Shown here: positions 1 through 6,166 of the stretch, piece after piece
How positions within the stretch are numbered: the stretch's first letter is position 1
How the letters are laid out: each line of letters opens with the position of its first letter
Assembly (NCBI GenBank): GCA_905215795.1
Contig: CAJMRV010000056.1
Span: forward strand, 1-9,441
Source: an uncultured bacterium
Lineage (GTDB): Bacteria > Pseudomonadota > Gammaproteobacteria > Burkholderiales > Burkholderiaceae_F
Length of the DNA: 9,441 bases
Direction: 5' to 3'
Program-made: the position numbers and the translations under genes
The notes under the pieces: model-generated
The model's database searches: none
Told to the model about the DNA's origin: nothing
What the model saw: only the letters and a program-made list of their open reading frames with translations

Positions 1-600
1 AGGCCGGGCTGTGGCGCAGCAGTTCAAAGCGCCCGGGCCAGCTTACCTGCTCCATCGGCCGAGAACGTGCTGAGGGCGGCCGACGCCAACATCGGCGCCG
101 CCCGCGCGGCCTTCTTCCCGCGCGTCACGCTCATGGCGGGCGTGGGCACGATGAGCCCCGAGATGAGCGGGCTCTTCGACGCGAGGACCGGCGTGTGGTC
201 GTTCACCCCGTCCGTCTCGCTTCCGATCTTCACGGGCGGCATGAACCTCGCCAATCTGCGCGCCGCTGAAAAGGACAAGCAGATCGCCGTGGCGAAGTAC
301 GAACAGGCCGTCCAGGCCGCGTTCCGCGAAACCGCCGACGCGATGAGCACCTACAGCACCGCCAAGACCGAGCTCGACGCGCGCGAGTCGCTGCGCGACA
401 CCGACAAGCGTGCCTACGACCTCGCCGAACTGCTCTACGAGCAGGGCGCCCAGAGCTACACCGACGTATTGACGAGCCGCTCCTCGTACGTGCGCTCGGT
501 CCAGCAGGCCATCGGCGCCAGGCTCAACATGCTCGGCGCGTACGTGAACCTTTACAAGGCGCTCGGAGGCGGCGTCGGGGAGGACCGAGATGAACAGTGA
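1..600 (+). CDS. Outer-membrane efflux protein (TolC/NodT family), C-terminal part, with a likely frame break near the 5' edge
   Basis: This is the C-terminal part of an outer-membrane factor, the trimeric channel-tunnel that joins an RND or MFS pump and its adaptor to export drugs, metals or solvents. The family hallmark NANIGAARAAFFP appears as ADANIGAARAAFFPRVTL at codons from about position 82. It is followed by the beta-barrel and helical repeat (SLPIFTGG, then NLRAAEKDKQIAVAKYEQ) and the usual ending (LYEQGAQSYTDVL, LYKALGGG). The frame is open to the window edge, but residues before AENVLRAAD do not look like the family. The frame shifted by one base reads YLLHRP at 44-61, the expected LLxRRPDI motif, so about five residues and the frame seem lost near position 61. 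The pump and adaptor genes would lie to the left, outside the window. The stop overlaps the next gene. The family call is firm; whether the gene is intact is not. Confidence 0.85.
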   Translation, partial: RPGCGAAVQSARASLPAPSAENVLRAADANIGAARAAFFPRVTLMAGVGTMSPEMSGLFDARTGVWSFTPSVSLPIFTGGMNLANLRAAEKDKQIAVAKYEQAVQAAFRETADAMSTYSTAKTELDARESLRDTDKRAYDLAELLYEQGAQSYTDVLTSRSSYVRSVQQAIGARLNMLGAYVNLYKALGGGVGEDRDEQ

Positions 601-1201
601 GCTGATGGGCTACTCCAACCCGGACCTGGCTGAGGAACGCAGGAACGACATCCTGCGCGCCGCGAAGAAGCTCTTCGAACGCGACGGCTTCCGCCGCACG
701 AAGCTGAAGGACATCGCCGCCGAGTGCGGGATGAGCGTCGGTCACATCTACTACTACTTCGAAAACAAGAACGACATCATCGAGAGGATCGTCGAGAGCG
801 CCACGGACGACTTCATCAACCTGATGAACGACTGCAGCCTCAGTTACGACGGGACCGAGGAGTCGGTCCTGAAGAACATGGGCCGCATCGTGGACCTGTT
901 CCTCAACAAGCACTCGAGCGCGTTCATCCTTCTGATCAAGTCCGAGGCCCTCACGAACCCCTCGCTCTTCGACTCGCTCGTCGATGCCGGCCGGCGCGTG
1001 CGTGAGTGCGGCGCCAAGCTCCGCTACGGCGACGAACACCTCGACATCTCCGAGGAGGAGGAGCGCGCCCGCGTGGCCGTCACGATCGGGATGCTCGAGG
1101 GCCTGAGGATGTCGCTCATCTTCCAGCCCGAGGTCTCGCCCGAGGCGCTGAGGAAGGCCGCCATCGACTGCCTCTCCGCCCTCATGAAGGCGGGGTACTG
1201 A
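590..1201 (+). CDS. TetR/AcrR-family transcriptional regulator
   Basis: This is a 203-residue one-component repressor of TetR type. The N-terminal helix-turn-helix is clear: ILRAAKKLFERDGFRRTKL (residues 21-39), then DIAAECGMSVGHIYYYFENK (41-60), the typical recognition helix ending in YxYF followed by K. The rest is an all-helical ligand-binding and dimerisation domain without recognisable specificity residues. The chosen ATG is 5 bases behind a GGGGAGGA Shine-Dalgarno sequence at 577-584 and lies inside the end of the efflux gene, an 11-base overlap that implies translational coupling. A second ATG at 605 is possible but worse placed. Being last in an efflux operon, it most likely represses that operon, with the pump substrate or a toxic by-product as ligand; this is inference. 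A strong terminator follows. Confidence 0.9.
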   Translation: MNSELMGYSNPDLAEERRNDILRAAKKLFERDGFRRTKLKDIAAECGMSVGHIYYYFENKNDIIERIVESATDDFINLMNDCSLSYDGTEESVLKNMGRIVDLFLNKHSSAFILLIKSEALTNPSLFDSLVDAGRRVRECGAKLRYGDEHLDISEEEERARVAVTIGMLEGLRMSLIFQPEVSPEALRKAAIDCLSALMKAGY

Positions 1202-1219
1202 CCTCACGTCACCTCCCAT

Positions 1220-1251
1220 CGTCCGTCCCCCGGTCCGTCGGGGGACGGACG
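1220..1251. repeat. Perfect 12-bp GC-rich hairpin behind the TetR gene
   Basis: The arms 1220-1231 and 1240-1251 are perfect reverse complements (CGTCCGTCCCCC and its complement) around an 8-base loop. An A7 run follows at 1252-1258 on the plus strand. On the plus-strand transcript no U tract follows this stem, so it is not a classical terminator in that direction. It may protect the 3' end or act together with the next hairpin. Confidence 0.6.
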
Positions 1252-1308
1252 AAAAAAAGCCGTTTCCGCCGCCCCTTCATTGTGAAGGGCCGTGCGGGAA
1301 CGGCTTTT
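1252..1308. terminator. Bidirectional intrinsic terminator between convergent TetR and qseC genes
   Basis: The arms 1258-1269 (AGCCGTTTCCGC) and 1294-1305 pair over 12 bases with one G-T wobble, and a smaller nested stem (CCCTTCA with TGAAGGG) forms inside. An A7 run lies on the left (1252-1258) and a T run on the right (1305-1308). Read on either strand, a strong stem is therefore followed by U residues. It can end both the efflux/TetR transcript and the qseBC transcript. Confidence 0.85.
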
Positions 1309-1344
1309 CTGCATTTGCGTGGTCTCGGGCGGGTGTCCGTCCGG

Positions 1345-2700
1345 TCAGGCCTCCTCGAGGCGGGCCGCCGCGGCGGCGCCCGACTTGGGCAGTTCGATGC
1401 GGAACGTGGTCCCCCGTCCGTCCAGACCGTCCTCGATCGAGATGCGGCCGTGGTGGATCGAGACGATGCGCATGACGATCGCCAGTCCGAGGCCCGTTCC
1501 GGAGGTCTTGGTGCCCAGGGCGCGGTAGAAGCGGTCGAAGACGCGCTGGCGCTCCTCGGGCGGGATGCCGGGGCCGTTGTCGGAGATGAGGACCACGGCG
1601 CGTCCGTCCTCGTCGAGCGAGGAGAGCTCGATGCGTCCTCCCTCGGGGGTGTAGCGCACGGCGTTGTCGGTGAGGTTCGTGATCATGAGGCGCACGGCGT
1701 CCTCCATCCCCTCGGTGGAGACGGCGTGGGCGTTCGTGGTGATCGTGATCGACTTCTGCGCGGCGATCGGCGTCATGTCCTCGGCGATGCTCTCGACGAG
1801 CTGTCCGAGCGGAATCGTCGAGACGGGCTTGTCGGAGGCGTCCGGGTCGAGTCGTGCGAGCGTGAGGAGCTGCTGGACGAGGCGCGTGGCGCGGTTGATC
1901 CCCTCGTTGATCTTGCCGAGGTACTGGTCGCGCTTCTCGGGCGTCTTGGCGCGCTGGAGCATCTGGGTCTGCAGCTTGAGCGCCGTGAGCGGCGTCCTCA
2001 GTTCGTGGGCCGCGTCGGAGGCGAAGCGCTGCTGGGCCTGGAGGCTCTCCTTGAGGCGTTCCATGAGCCGGTTGATCGAGTCGACGAGGCCGGAGAGCTC
2101 GCTCGGGAGCCCCTTGGTGGAGATCGGCTCGAGCGAGGTCGGGGAGCGCCGCGCGACCGAGCGCGCGGTGCGCTCAAGCGGCGCGAGGCCCTCGCCCACG
2201 ATGATCCAGACGGCGATGACGATGAAGGGGAGCAGGAAGCAGAGCGGCTGGAGCACGCGGAACGTCGACGAGGTCGCCAGTTCCGTGCGGACCGTCATGT
2301 CCTGTCCGACGATGATGATGTAGGGGCCGCTCACCGTCGAGAAGAGGCGCCAGTCGGTCCCGTTGAGGCGCTGCGTGGCGAAGCCCGGGGTCTCCGGAAT
2401 CGGCATGTGCAGCGTTCTCGGGGTGTGCCAGACGGTGTTCGTCTCCGAGTCGTAGACCTGGGCGGCGATCCGGTAGGTCCGGGTCCCGCCGATCAGCGAG
2501 AGGTGTGCGAACGGGTCGTGCTGGTCGGCGTGCGCGCGCAGGTCGAGCGCGAGCGAGTCCGCCGTGTCCTGCAGGTGGCTGTCGAGGAATTCGTTGAATT
2601 CAGCCTGCGCCGAGAAGAACGTCGCGGCGGCCGTGGAGAACCCCGCGATCAGGAGCGCGGCGATCAGCGTGAGGAGCAGGCGTCGGCGGATCGACGACAT
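1345..2700 (-). CDS. qseC: QseC-type sensor histidine kinase
   Basis: This is a 451-residue inner-membrane sensor kinase. Order: TM1 at about residues 8-28, a periplasmic sensor of roughly 120 residues, TM2 at about 152-170, a HAMP-like linker, then HisKA with the H-box SDAAHELRTPLTALK (phospho-acceptor His232). The ATPase follows: N box TNLTDNAVRYTP (342-351), G1 DNGPGIP (374-380), F box FDRFYR, and G2 GTGLGLA (401-407). All catalytic motifs are intact. The segments WRLFSTVSGPYIIIVGQD, GLPSELSGLVDSIN and RLVQQLLTLARLD closely follow E. coli QseC, which is why the symbol is given. The signal sensed here is unknown, and PmrB-like function cannot be excluded. The ATG lies 1 base behind the stop of the response-regulator gene, so the two are translationally coupled in one operon. 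The terminator at 1252-1308 lies downstream. Confidence 0.88.
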   Translation of the reverse strand: MSSIRRRLLLTLIAALLIAGFSTAAATFFSAQAEFNEFLDSHLQDTADSLALDLRAHADQHDPFAHLSLIGGTRTYRIAAQVYDSETNTVWHTPRTLHMPIPETPGFATQRLNGTDWRLFSTVSGPYIIIVGQDMTVRTELATSSTFRVLQPLCFLLPFIVIAVWIIVGEGLAPLERTARSVARRSPTSLEPISTKGLPSELSGLVDSINRLMERLKESLQAQQRFASDAAHELRTPLTALKLQTQMLQRAKTPEKRDQYLGKINEGINRATRLVQQLLTLARLDPDASDKPVSTIPLGQLVESIAEDMTPIAAQKSITITTNAHAVSTEGMEDAVRLMITNLTDNAVRYTPEGGRIELSSLDEDGRAVVLISDNGPGIPPEERQRVFDRFYRALGTKTSGTGLGLAIVMRIVSIHHGRISIEDGLDGRGTTFRIELPKSGAAAAARLEEA

Positions 2701-2701
2701 C

Positions 2702-3358
2702 TTACGTCTCTAAGAGGTAGCCCACGCCGCGCACGGTCTTGATCGCGTCGTCCGAGAGCTTCTTCCTCAGATGGTGGATGTGCACTTCGATGGCGTTCGA
2801 GCCCACGGTGTTGTCCCAGTTGTAGAGCTTCTCCTCGAGCTGGGCGCGGCTCCAGACGACGCCGGGGCGTTCGGCCAGGGCGGCGAGCAGGGCGTACTCC
2901 TTGCTCGAGAGGATCACGGACTCGCCGCGGAAGGTCACCTTGCGGGTGGCCGGGGCGATCGAGAGTTCACCGCGGACGATCACGGGGTCGGCGCGGCCCG
3001 CCGAACGGCGCAGCAGCGCGCGGATGCGCGCGGAGAGTTCGTCGAGGTCGTAGGGCTTGACGAGGTAGTCGTCGGCGCCCGTGTCCAGGCCCTTGATGCG
3101 GTCGTCGACCGTGTCGCGGGCGGTGGTCACCAGGATCGGGGTGGAATTGTTGTGGGCGCGGACCTCGCGGATCACCTGGAGGCCGTCCATGTGCGGAAGG
3201 CCCAGGTCGAGGATCACGAGGGAGAACGGGGTGGTTTTGAGGGCGAGCACGGCTGACTGGCCGTCCTTGACCCAGTCGACGGCATAGTCTTCGGATTCGA
3301 GGAAGTCGACGACGCTCTCGCCGATCATCTCGTCGTCTTCAACAACCAGGATACGCAT
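2702..3358 (-). CDS. qseB: QseB-type OmpR-family response regulator
   Basis: This is a 218-residue cytoplasmic DNA-binding regulator. Receiver domain: MRILVVEDDEMIGE with the acidic pair D8-D9, phospho-acceptor Asp51 in VILDLGLPHMDG, Thr79 and Lys101 (YLVKPYDLDEL). A winged-helix output domain follows at about 125-218 (LSSKEYALLAALAERPG, SNAIEVHIHHLRKKL, TVRGVGYLLET). The VHIHHLRKKL recognition helix is typical of QseB/PmrA proteins. The frame is open upstream to 3445, but family alignment fixes the start at MRILVVEDD. A GGAGG at 3370-3374 lies 11 bases before this ATG and only 2 before an in-frame ATG at 3367, so 3358 is preferred. The gene is first in the operon with the kinase behind it. 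Autoregulation is usual for QseB but is not shown here. Confidence 0.92.
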   Translation of the reverse strand: MRILVVEDDEMIGESVVDFLESEDYAVDWVKDGQSAVLALKTTPFSLVILDLGLPHMDGLQVIREVRAHNNSTPILVTTARDTVDDRIKGLDTGADDYLVKPYDLDELSARIRALLRRSAGRADPVIVRGELSIAPATRKVTFRGESVILSSKEYALLAALAERPGVVWSRAQLEEKLYNWDNTVGSNAIEVHIHHLRKKLSDDAIKTVRGVGYLLET

Positions 3359-3455
3359 GTTATTCATTACCTCCGGGGGCGCGCGTCCGCTCTTGGCGGC
3401 GCGAACGTCTTGGGAATTCAGGCGGGTCCGCAGGGGACGCCGCAAAGCATCCCCT

Positions 3456-3484
3456 ATTGTATCGACATCGGCGGGGCATGCCCA
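3456..3484 (-). promoter_or_regulatory. Candidate sigma-70 promoter of qseBC
   Basis: Read on the minus strand there is a -10 TACAAT (3461-3456, 5 of 6 matches) and, after a 17-base spacer, a -35 TGGGCA (3484-3479, 4 of 6). Transcription would start near 3449, giving a leader of about 90 bases before the qseB ATG. It is the best promoter-like match in the divergent qseB-yaeQ gap and stands out in otherwise GC-rich sequence. Confidence 0.45.
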
Positions 3485-3548
3485 TCCATATGGGGGGAAA
3501 CGAGGCGATAAAGCACGGCGCGGAGCGGCAAAGCGGGGCGGATGCGAC

Positions 3549-3554
3549 TAAAAT
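3549..3554 (+). promoter_or_regulatory. Possible -10 element of yaeQ
   Basis: TAAAAT (5 of 6 matches to TATAAT) lies 45 bases before the yaeQ ATG in the divergent gap. No convincing -35 is visible at 16-18 bases upstream, so this is a weak candidate. No other element stands out in the 241-base gap 3359-3599 apart from the qseB promoter candidate. Confidence 0.25.
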
Positions 3555-3599
3555 CGACGCTTGTCCCGTATTTCGAACCCGACCCCGGAAAAAAAGAAA

Positions 3600-4151
3600 A
3601 TGGCTCTTGGAGCAACCGTATACAAGGCGACGATCGACATCTCCGACCTCGATCGCGGATATTACGCCAACCACGTCCTCACGATGGCGCGCCATCCCTC
3701 GGAAACCGAGGCGCGCCTCATGCTGCGCCTGCTCGCCTTCTGCGCGAACGCGGGCGAGCGCCTCGAGTTCGGACGCGGCCTCTCCGCGGAGGGCGAACCC
3801 GCCTTGTGGGAGATCGCCGACACGGGCGAGATCGCGCATTGGTTCGAAGTGGGGTGCCCGGACGTCAAACAGGTCCGGAGGGCGGCCGGGAAGAGCTCCC
3901 GCGTGACGATCCTCGCCTACGGCGATGACCGCGTCGGGCCGTGGTGGACGACCAACCAGGCCGACTTCAACAAGATTGGAAAGCTCGAGGTGCTCGCCGT
4001 CGCGGACGCCCCGGTGGAGCGTCTCGCGGCGATGGCGAAGCGGAACATGAAGCTTGCGGTGACGATCCAGGACGGGATCGTCTGGATCAGCGACGACGAA
4101 GGGTCGCTGCAGATTGAATTCGACGTGCTCAAGCGCGTCGACGGGGAGTGA
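3600..4151 (+). CDS. yaeQ: YaeQ family protein
   Basis: This is a 183-residue soluble protein; the E. coli homologue has 181. Family signatures run the whole length: MALGATVYKATIDISDLDRG at the start, LTMARHPSETEARLMLRLLAF (28-48), GERLEFGRGLSAEGEPALWE (52-71), WFEVGCPDVKQVRRA (81-95), and TIQDGIVWISD near the end. Published structures place the family in the PD-(D/E)XK nuclease-like fold. The conserved acidic residues E66 and E83 with K90 sit where such a site would be, but no activity is established. The ATG at 3600 gives the conserved MALxATxYKA start; in-frame upstream codons back to 3561 are not conserved. The ribosome site is a poor purine-rich run (GGAAAAAAAG). It stands alone, divergent from qseB and convergent with the cyd operon. 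Confidence 0.93.
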   Translation: MALGATVYKATIDISDLDRGYYANHVLTMARHPSETEARLMLRLLAFCANAGERLEFGRGLSAEGEPALWEIADTGEIAHWFEVGCPDVKQVRRAAGKSSRVTILAYGDDRVGPWWTTNQADFNKIGKLEVLAVADAPVERLAAMAKRNMKLAVTIQDGIVWISDDEGSLQIEFDVLKRVDGE

Positions 4152-4158
4152 GCCCGGA

Positions 4159-4539
4159 CTAGCGCGTCCTCAGGCTGTCGCCCATGCGCCAGAAGGCCCC
4201 CTCCAGCGTGAGGCGGAGGTCCGCGTCGGCGACGGTCTCCTCAAGGGCGTGGCGCATGCAGATCATCCATTGGTCGCGCATGGCCGCGTCGATGTTGAGC
4301 GGACGGTGGTTCTCCCTGAGCATGGGAAGGCCGTGCCGCTCGAGATAAAGGGCGGGACCGCCGAGCCAGCCCGTCAGGAACTCGATCATGCGCGTCTCGT
4401 AGTGCGACATGTCGTCCTTGTAGACGGACCGGAGCATCGCGACCTCGTCGAGATGCTTGACGGCGTGTATGTAGGCCTTGACCAGGGCGACGACGCCTTT
4501 TTCTCCGCCGAGTCGTTGGTAAAGGGTTTGGGATTGCAC
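4159..4539 (-). CDS. Group II truncated hemoglobin (trHbO-type)
   Basis: This is a 126-residue 2-on-2 globin that binds heme and reacts with O2 or NO. Landmarks: TLYQRLGGEKGVVALV (5-20), Tyr23 at the B10 ligand-stabilising position, FLTGWLGGPALYLERHG (54-70), which is diagnostic of group II, proximal His78 in LRENHRPLNI (F8), and Trp91 in DQWM (G8). It is the last gene of the cyd operon. The GTG at 4539 is chosen because VQSQTLYQRLGG gives the family length and lies 20 bases after the ybgE stop with a weak GAGA ribosome site. The frame is open to 4704, but that extension would run inside ybgE. Likely role, inferred from context: O2 supply to, or NO protection of, the bd oxidase. It ends 7 bases from the yaeQ stop. 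Confidence 0.9.
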   Translation of the reverse strand: MQSQTLYQRLGGEKGVVALVKAYIHAVKHLDEVAMLRSVYKDDMSHYETRMIEFLTGWLGGPALYLERHGLPMLRENHRPLNIDAAMRDQWMICMRHALEETVADADLRLTLEGAFWRMGDSLRTR

Positions 4540-4559
4540 GGTATTCTCGGAAAAACCGG

Positions 4560-4865
4560 TTAGAAGAACATTTTCCAGGTCGCCACGGCCACGAAGAGCC
4601 AGCCGACCCAAGGAAGCAATCTTACAGCTATGTGCCGCGGGGTCAAGAGCCGGAAGCCGTGTATCCAGCAGATGCTCATGCCCATGAGGAGCATGACGAG
4701 CCATCCGTGGGGGACGTGGGCCGAATCCTCCGCGATCATGCGCGGATAAAAGATGATGCTCACGCAGACCGTCACGGCGATCAGGATCGAGACGACGCGT
4801 CCCAAGCGGGAGAGCGCCGGCTCCGGAGCGCCGGGGCGCTCCGGGGAGACGGCCGGGTCAGTCAT
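4560..4865 (-). CDS. ybgE: Cyd operon membrane protein YbgE
   Basis: This is a 101-residue small membrane protein; E. coli YbgE has 97. After a Pro/Glu-rich cytoplasmic leader there are about three hydrophobic segments: RVVSILIAVTVCVSIIFYP (23-41), HGWLVMLLMGMSICWIHGF (53-71) and LLPWVGWLFVAVATWKMFF at the C-terminus. The HG-LL-M then IHG-F pattern and the Phe-rich end match YbgE, a family found behind cydAB in proteobacteria. Its molecular role is not established; it is thought to accompany assembly or function of the oxidase. Its ATG overlaps the cydX stop by 8 bases (ATGACTGA), so translation is coupled. Confidence 0.85.
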   Translation of the reverse strand: MTDPAVSPERPGAPEPALSRLGRVVSILIAVTVCVSIIFYPRMIAEDSAHVPHGWLVMLLMGMSICWIHGFRLLTPRHIAVRLLPWVGWLFVAVATWKMFF

Positions 4866-4947
4866 CGTTCTGCGAGAGCTTGATCTCGACGAGCGAGGCC
4901 AGCGTGACGGCGAAGAACAGGCCCGTGAGCCAGTAGAAGTAACTCAT
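4858..4947 (-). CDS. cydX: CydX, small subunit of cytochrome bd oxidase
   Basis: This is a 29-residue single-helix protein, MSYFYWLTGLFFAVTLASLV followed by EIKLSQNDD. It keeps the CydX pattern of an N-terminal YFxW, a Gly three residues after the Trp (W6, G9), a transmembrane helix and a Glu soon after it (E21). E. coli CydX has 37 residues, so this one has a short tail. CydX is needed for stability and activity of the CydAB complex, where its helix packs against CydA. The ATG has a good AGAGG ribosome site at 4956-4960 with 8 bases of spacing. It lies 64 bases behind cydB, separated by a strong hairpin, and its last codons overlap ybgE. Position and motif together make the call firm in spite of the size. 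Confidence 0.88.
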   Translation of the reverse strand: MSYFYWLTGLFFAVTLASLVEIKLSQNDD

Positions 4948-4971
4948 ATCAAAAACCTCTTTCGTGATGGA

Positions 4972-5003
4972 CCGCGGAGGGCCGCCCGTGGCGGCCTCCG
5001 CGG
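4972..5003. repeat. Very GC-rich hairpin between cydB and cydX
   Basis: The left arm 4972-4986 (CCGCGGAGGGCCGCC) pairs with the right arm 4990-5003 over 14 base pairs with one bulged G and a 3-base loop. In the minus-strand transcript it is not followed by a U tract; the cydX ribosome site follows instead. A leaky terminator is therefore unlikely. A processing or mRNA-stability element that sets the ratio of cydAB to cydX-ybgE is possible. Confidence 0.65.
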
Positions 5004-5011
5004 CGCGCGCG

Positions 5012-6151
5012 TTAGTAGAGCGTGTGCGTGTTGTCCTCGATGAACTGCTCGGTGAGCTTGCCCGAGAGGGTCTTGTAGGCCCAGGCGGTGTAAAGCAGCA
5101 CGAGCGGCAGGAGGATCAGCGTCACGAAGAACATCACCTCGAGCGTGAGCTGCGAGCTCGTGGAGTCCCACATCGTGAGGCTCGCGTTGAGCTGGACCGT
5201 CGAGGGCAGGATGAACGGGAACATCGCGATCAGCGGGGTGAGGACGATGCCGAGGATCGTCGCGCCCGAGAGCACGATCCCGAGGCCCGGACGGTTCGCG
5301 CGGGTGAAGACCACGCCGAGGATCGAGCCCGCCACGGCGATCGCCGGGACGACCCACAGGAGCGGGAGCGACTCGAAGTTCGTGAACCAGGCGCCGGCCT
5401 GCAGCTCGACCGTCTTGGCGAGCGGATTGGCCGGGCCGGCCGGATCGAGGCCGGCGACGGCGACGTAGCCGTCGATGCCGTAGTAGACCCAGACGCCGCC
5501 GAGGACGAAGAGGACCGCGGTGAGCAGGCCCGCGACCGTCGAGACGGTCTTGGCGCGTTCATGCAGGTCGCCCACACTCCTCAGGGCGAGGTAGTTGGCG
5601 CCGTGGAAGACGATCATGACGATCGAGACCACGCCGCAGAGCAGGCCGAACGGATTCAGAAGCCCGAAGAAGGAGCCCTGGTAGACCGGACGGACCGTTT
5701 CGTCGATCGTGAACGGAACGCCCTGCAGGAGGTTGCCGAAGGCCACGCCGAAGATGATCGGCGGGACGAACGAACCGATGAACAGGGCCCAGTCCCAGCA
5801 GTTGCGCCACTTGGGATTGGCGATCTTGGAGCGGTAGTCGAAGGCGACCGGACGCAGGATGAGCGCGAGCAGCACGATCAGCATGGCCCAGTAGAACCCC
5901 GAGAAGGCCGTCGCGTAGACGATCGGCCAGGCGGCGAACATGGCGCCGCCCCCGGTGATGAGCCACACCTGGTTGCCGTCCCAGTGCGGGGCGACCGAGT
6001 TGATCATGATGCGGCGTTCGGCGTCGTTGCGTCCGAGGAAGGGGAGCAGCGTCCCCACGCCCATGTCCTGGCCGTCCATGACGGCGAAGCCGACGAGCAA
6101 CACGCCGATGAAGAGCCACCAGATGAGTTTGAGAATTACATAATCAATCAT
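5012..6151 (-). CDS. cydB: Cytochrome bd quinol oxidase subunit II (CydB)
   Basis: This is a 379-residue inner-membrane protein, the same length as E. coli CydB. It is the heme-free partner of CydA and pairs with it to form the quinol:O2 oxidoreductase that conserves energy without proton pumping. Typical segments: KLIWWLFIGVLLVGFAVMDG with GQDMGVGTLLPFLG right after, NSVAPHWDGNQVWLITGGGAMFAAWP (conserved W-x-GN-Q-W), LRPVAFDYRSK, and the C-terminal LILLPLVLLYTAWAYKTLSG. About eight or nine hydrophobic helices are visible. The ATG is 15 bases behind the cydA stop, with GGGAG at 6159-6163 and a 7-base spacer. No truncation or frame break is seen. Confidence 0.97.
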   Translation of the reverse strand: MIDYVILKLIWWLFIGVLLVGFAVMDGQDMGVGTLLPFLGRNDAERRIMINSVAPHWDGNQVWLITGGGAMFAAWPIVYATAFSGFYWAMLIVLLALILRPVAFDYRSKIANPKWRNCWDWALFIGSFVPPIIFGVAFGNLLQGVPFTIDETVRPVYQGSFFGLLNPFGLLCGVVSIVMIVFHGANYLALRSVGDLHERAKTVSTVAGLLTAVLFVLGGVWVYYGIDGYVAVAGLDPAGPANPLAKTVELQAGAWFTNFESLPLLWVVPAIAVAGSILGVVFTRANRPGLGIVLSGATILGIVLTPLIAMFPFILPSTVQLNASLTMWDSTSSQLTLEVMFFVTLILLPLVLLYTAWAYKTLSGKLTEQFIEDNTHTLY

Positions 6152-6166
6152 GACGAATCTCCCGGC

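Noticed and set aside
1006..2742. A 578-codon open frame on the plus strand across the TetR gene end and antisense to qseC
   Set aside because: It crosses a strong terminator and two certain genes, and its composition is the low-complexity Arg/Glu/Gly type of a shadow frame.
3359..3445. N-terminal extension of the response regulator upstream of MRILVVEDD
   Set aside because: The family begins at MRILVVEDD, a ribosome site lies just upstream, and the extra residues are unlike any receiver domain and cover the leader.
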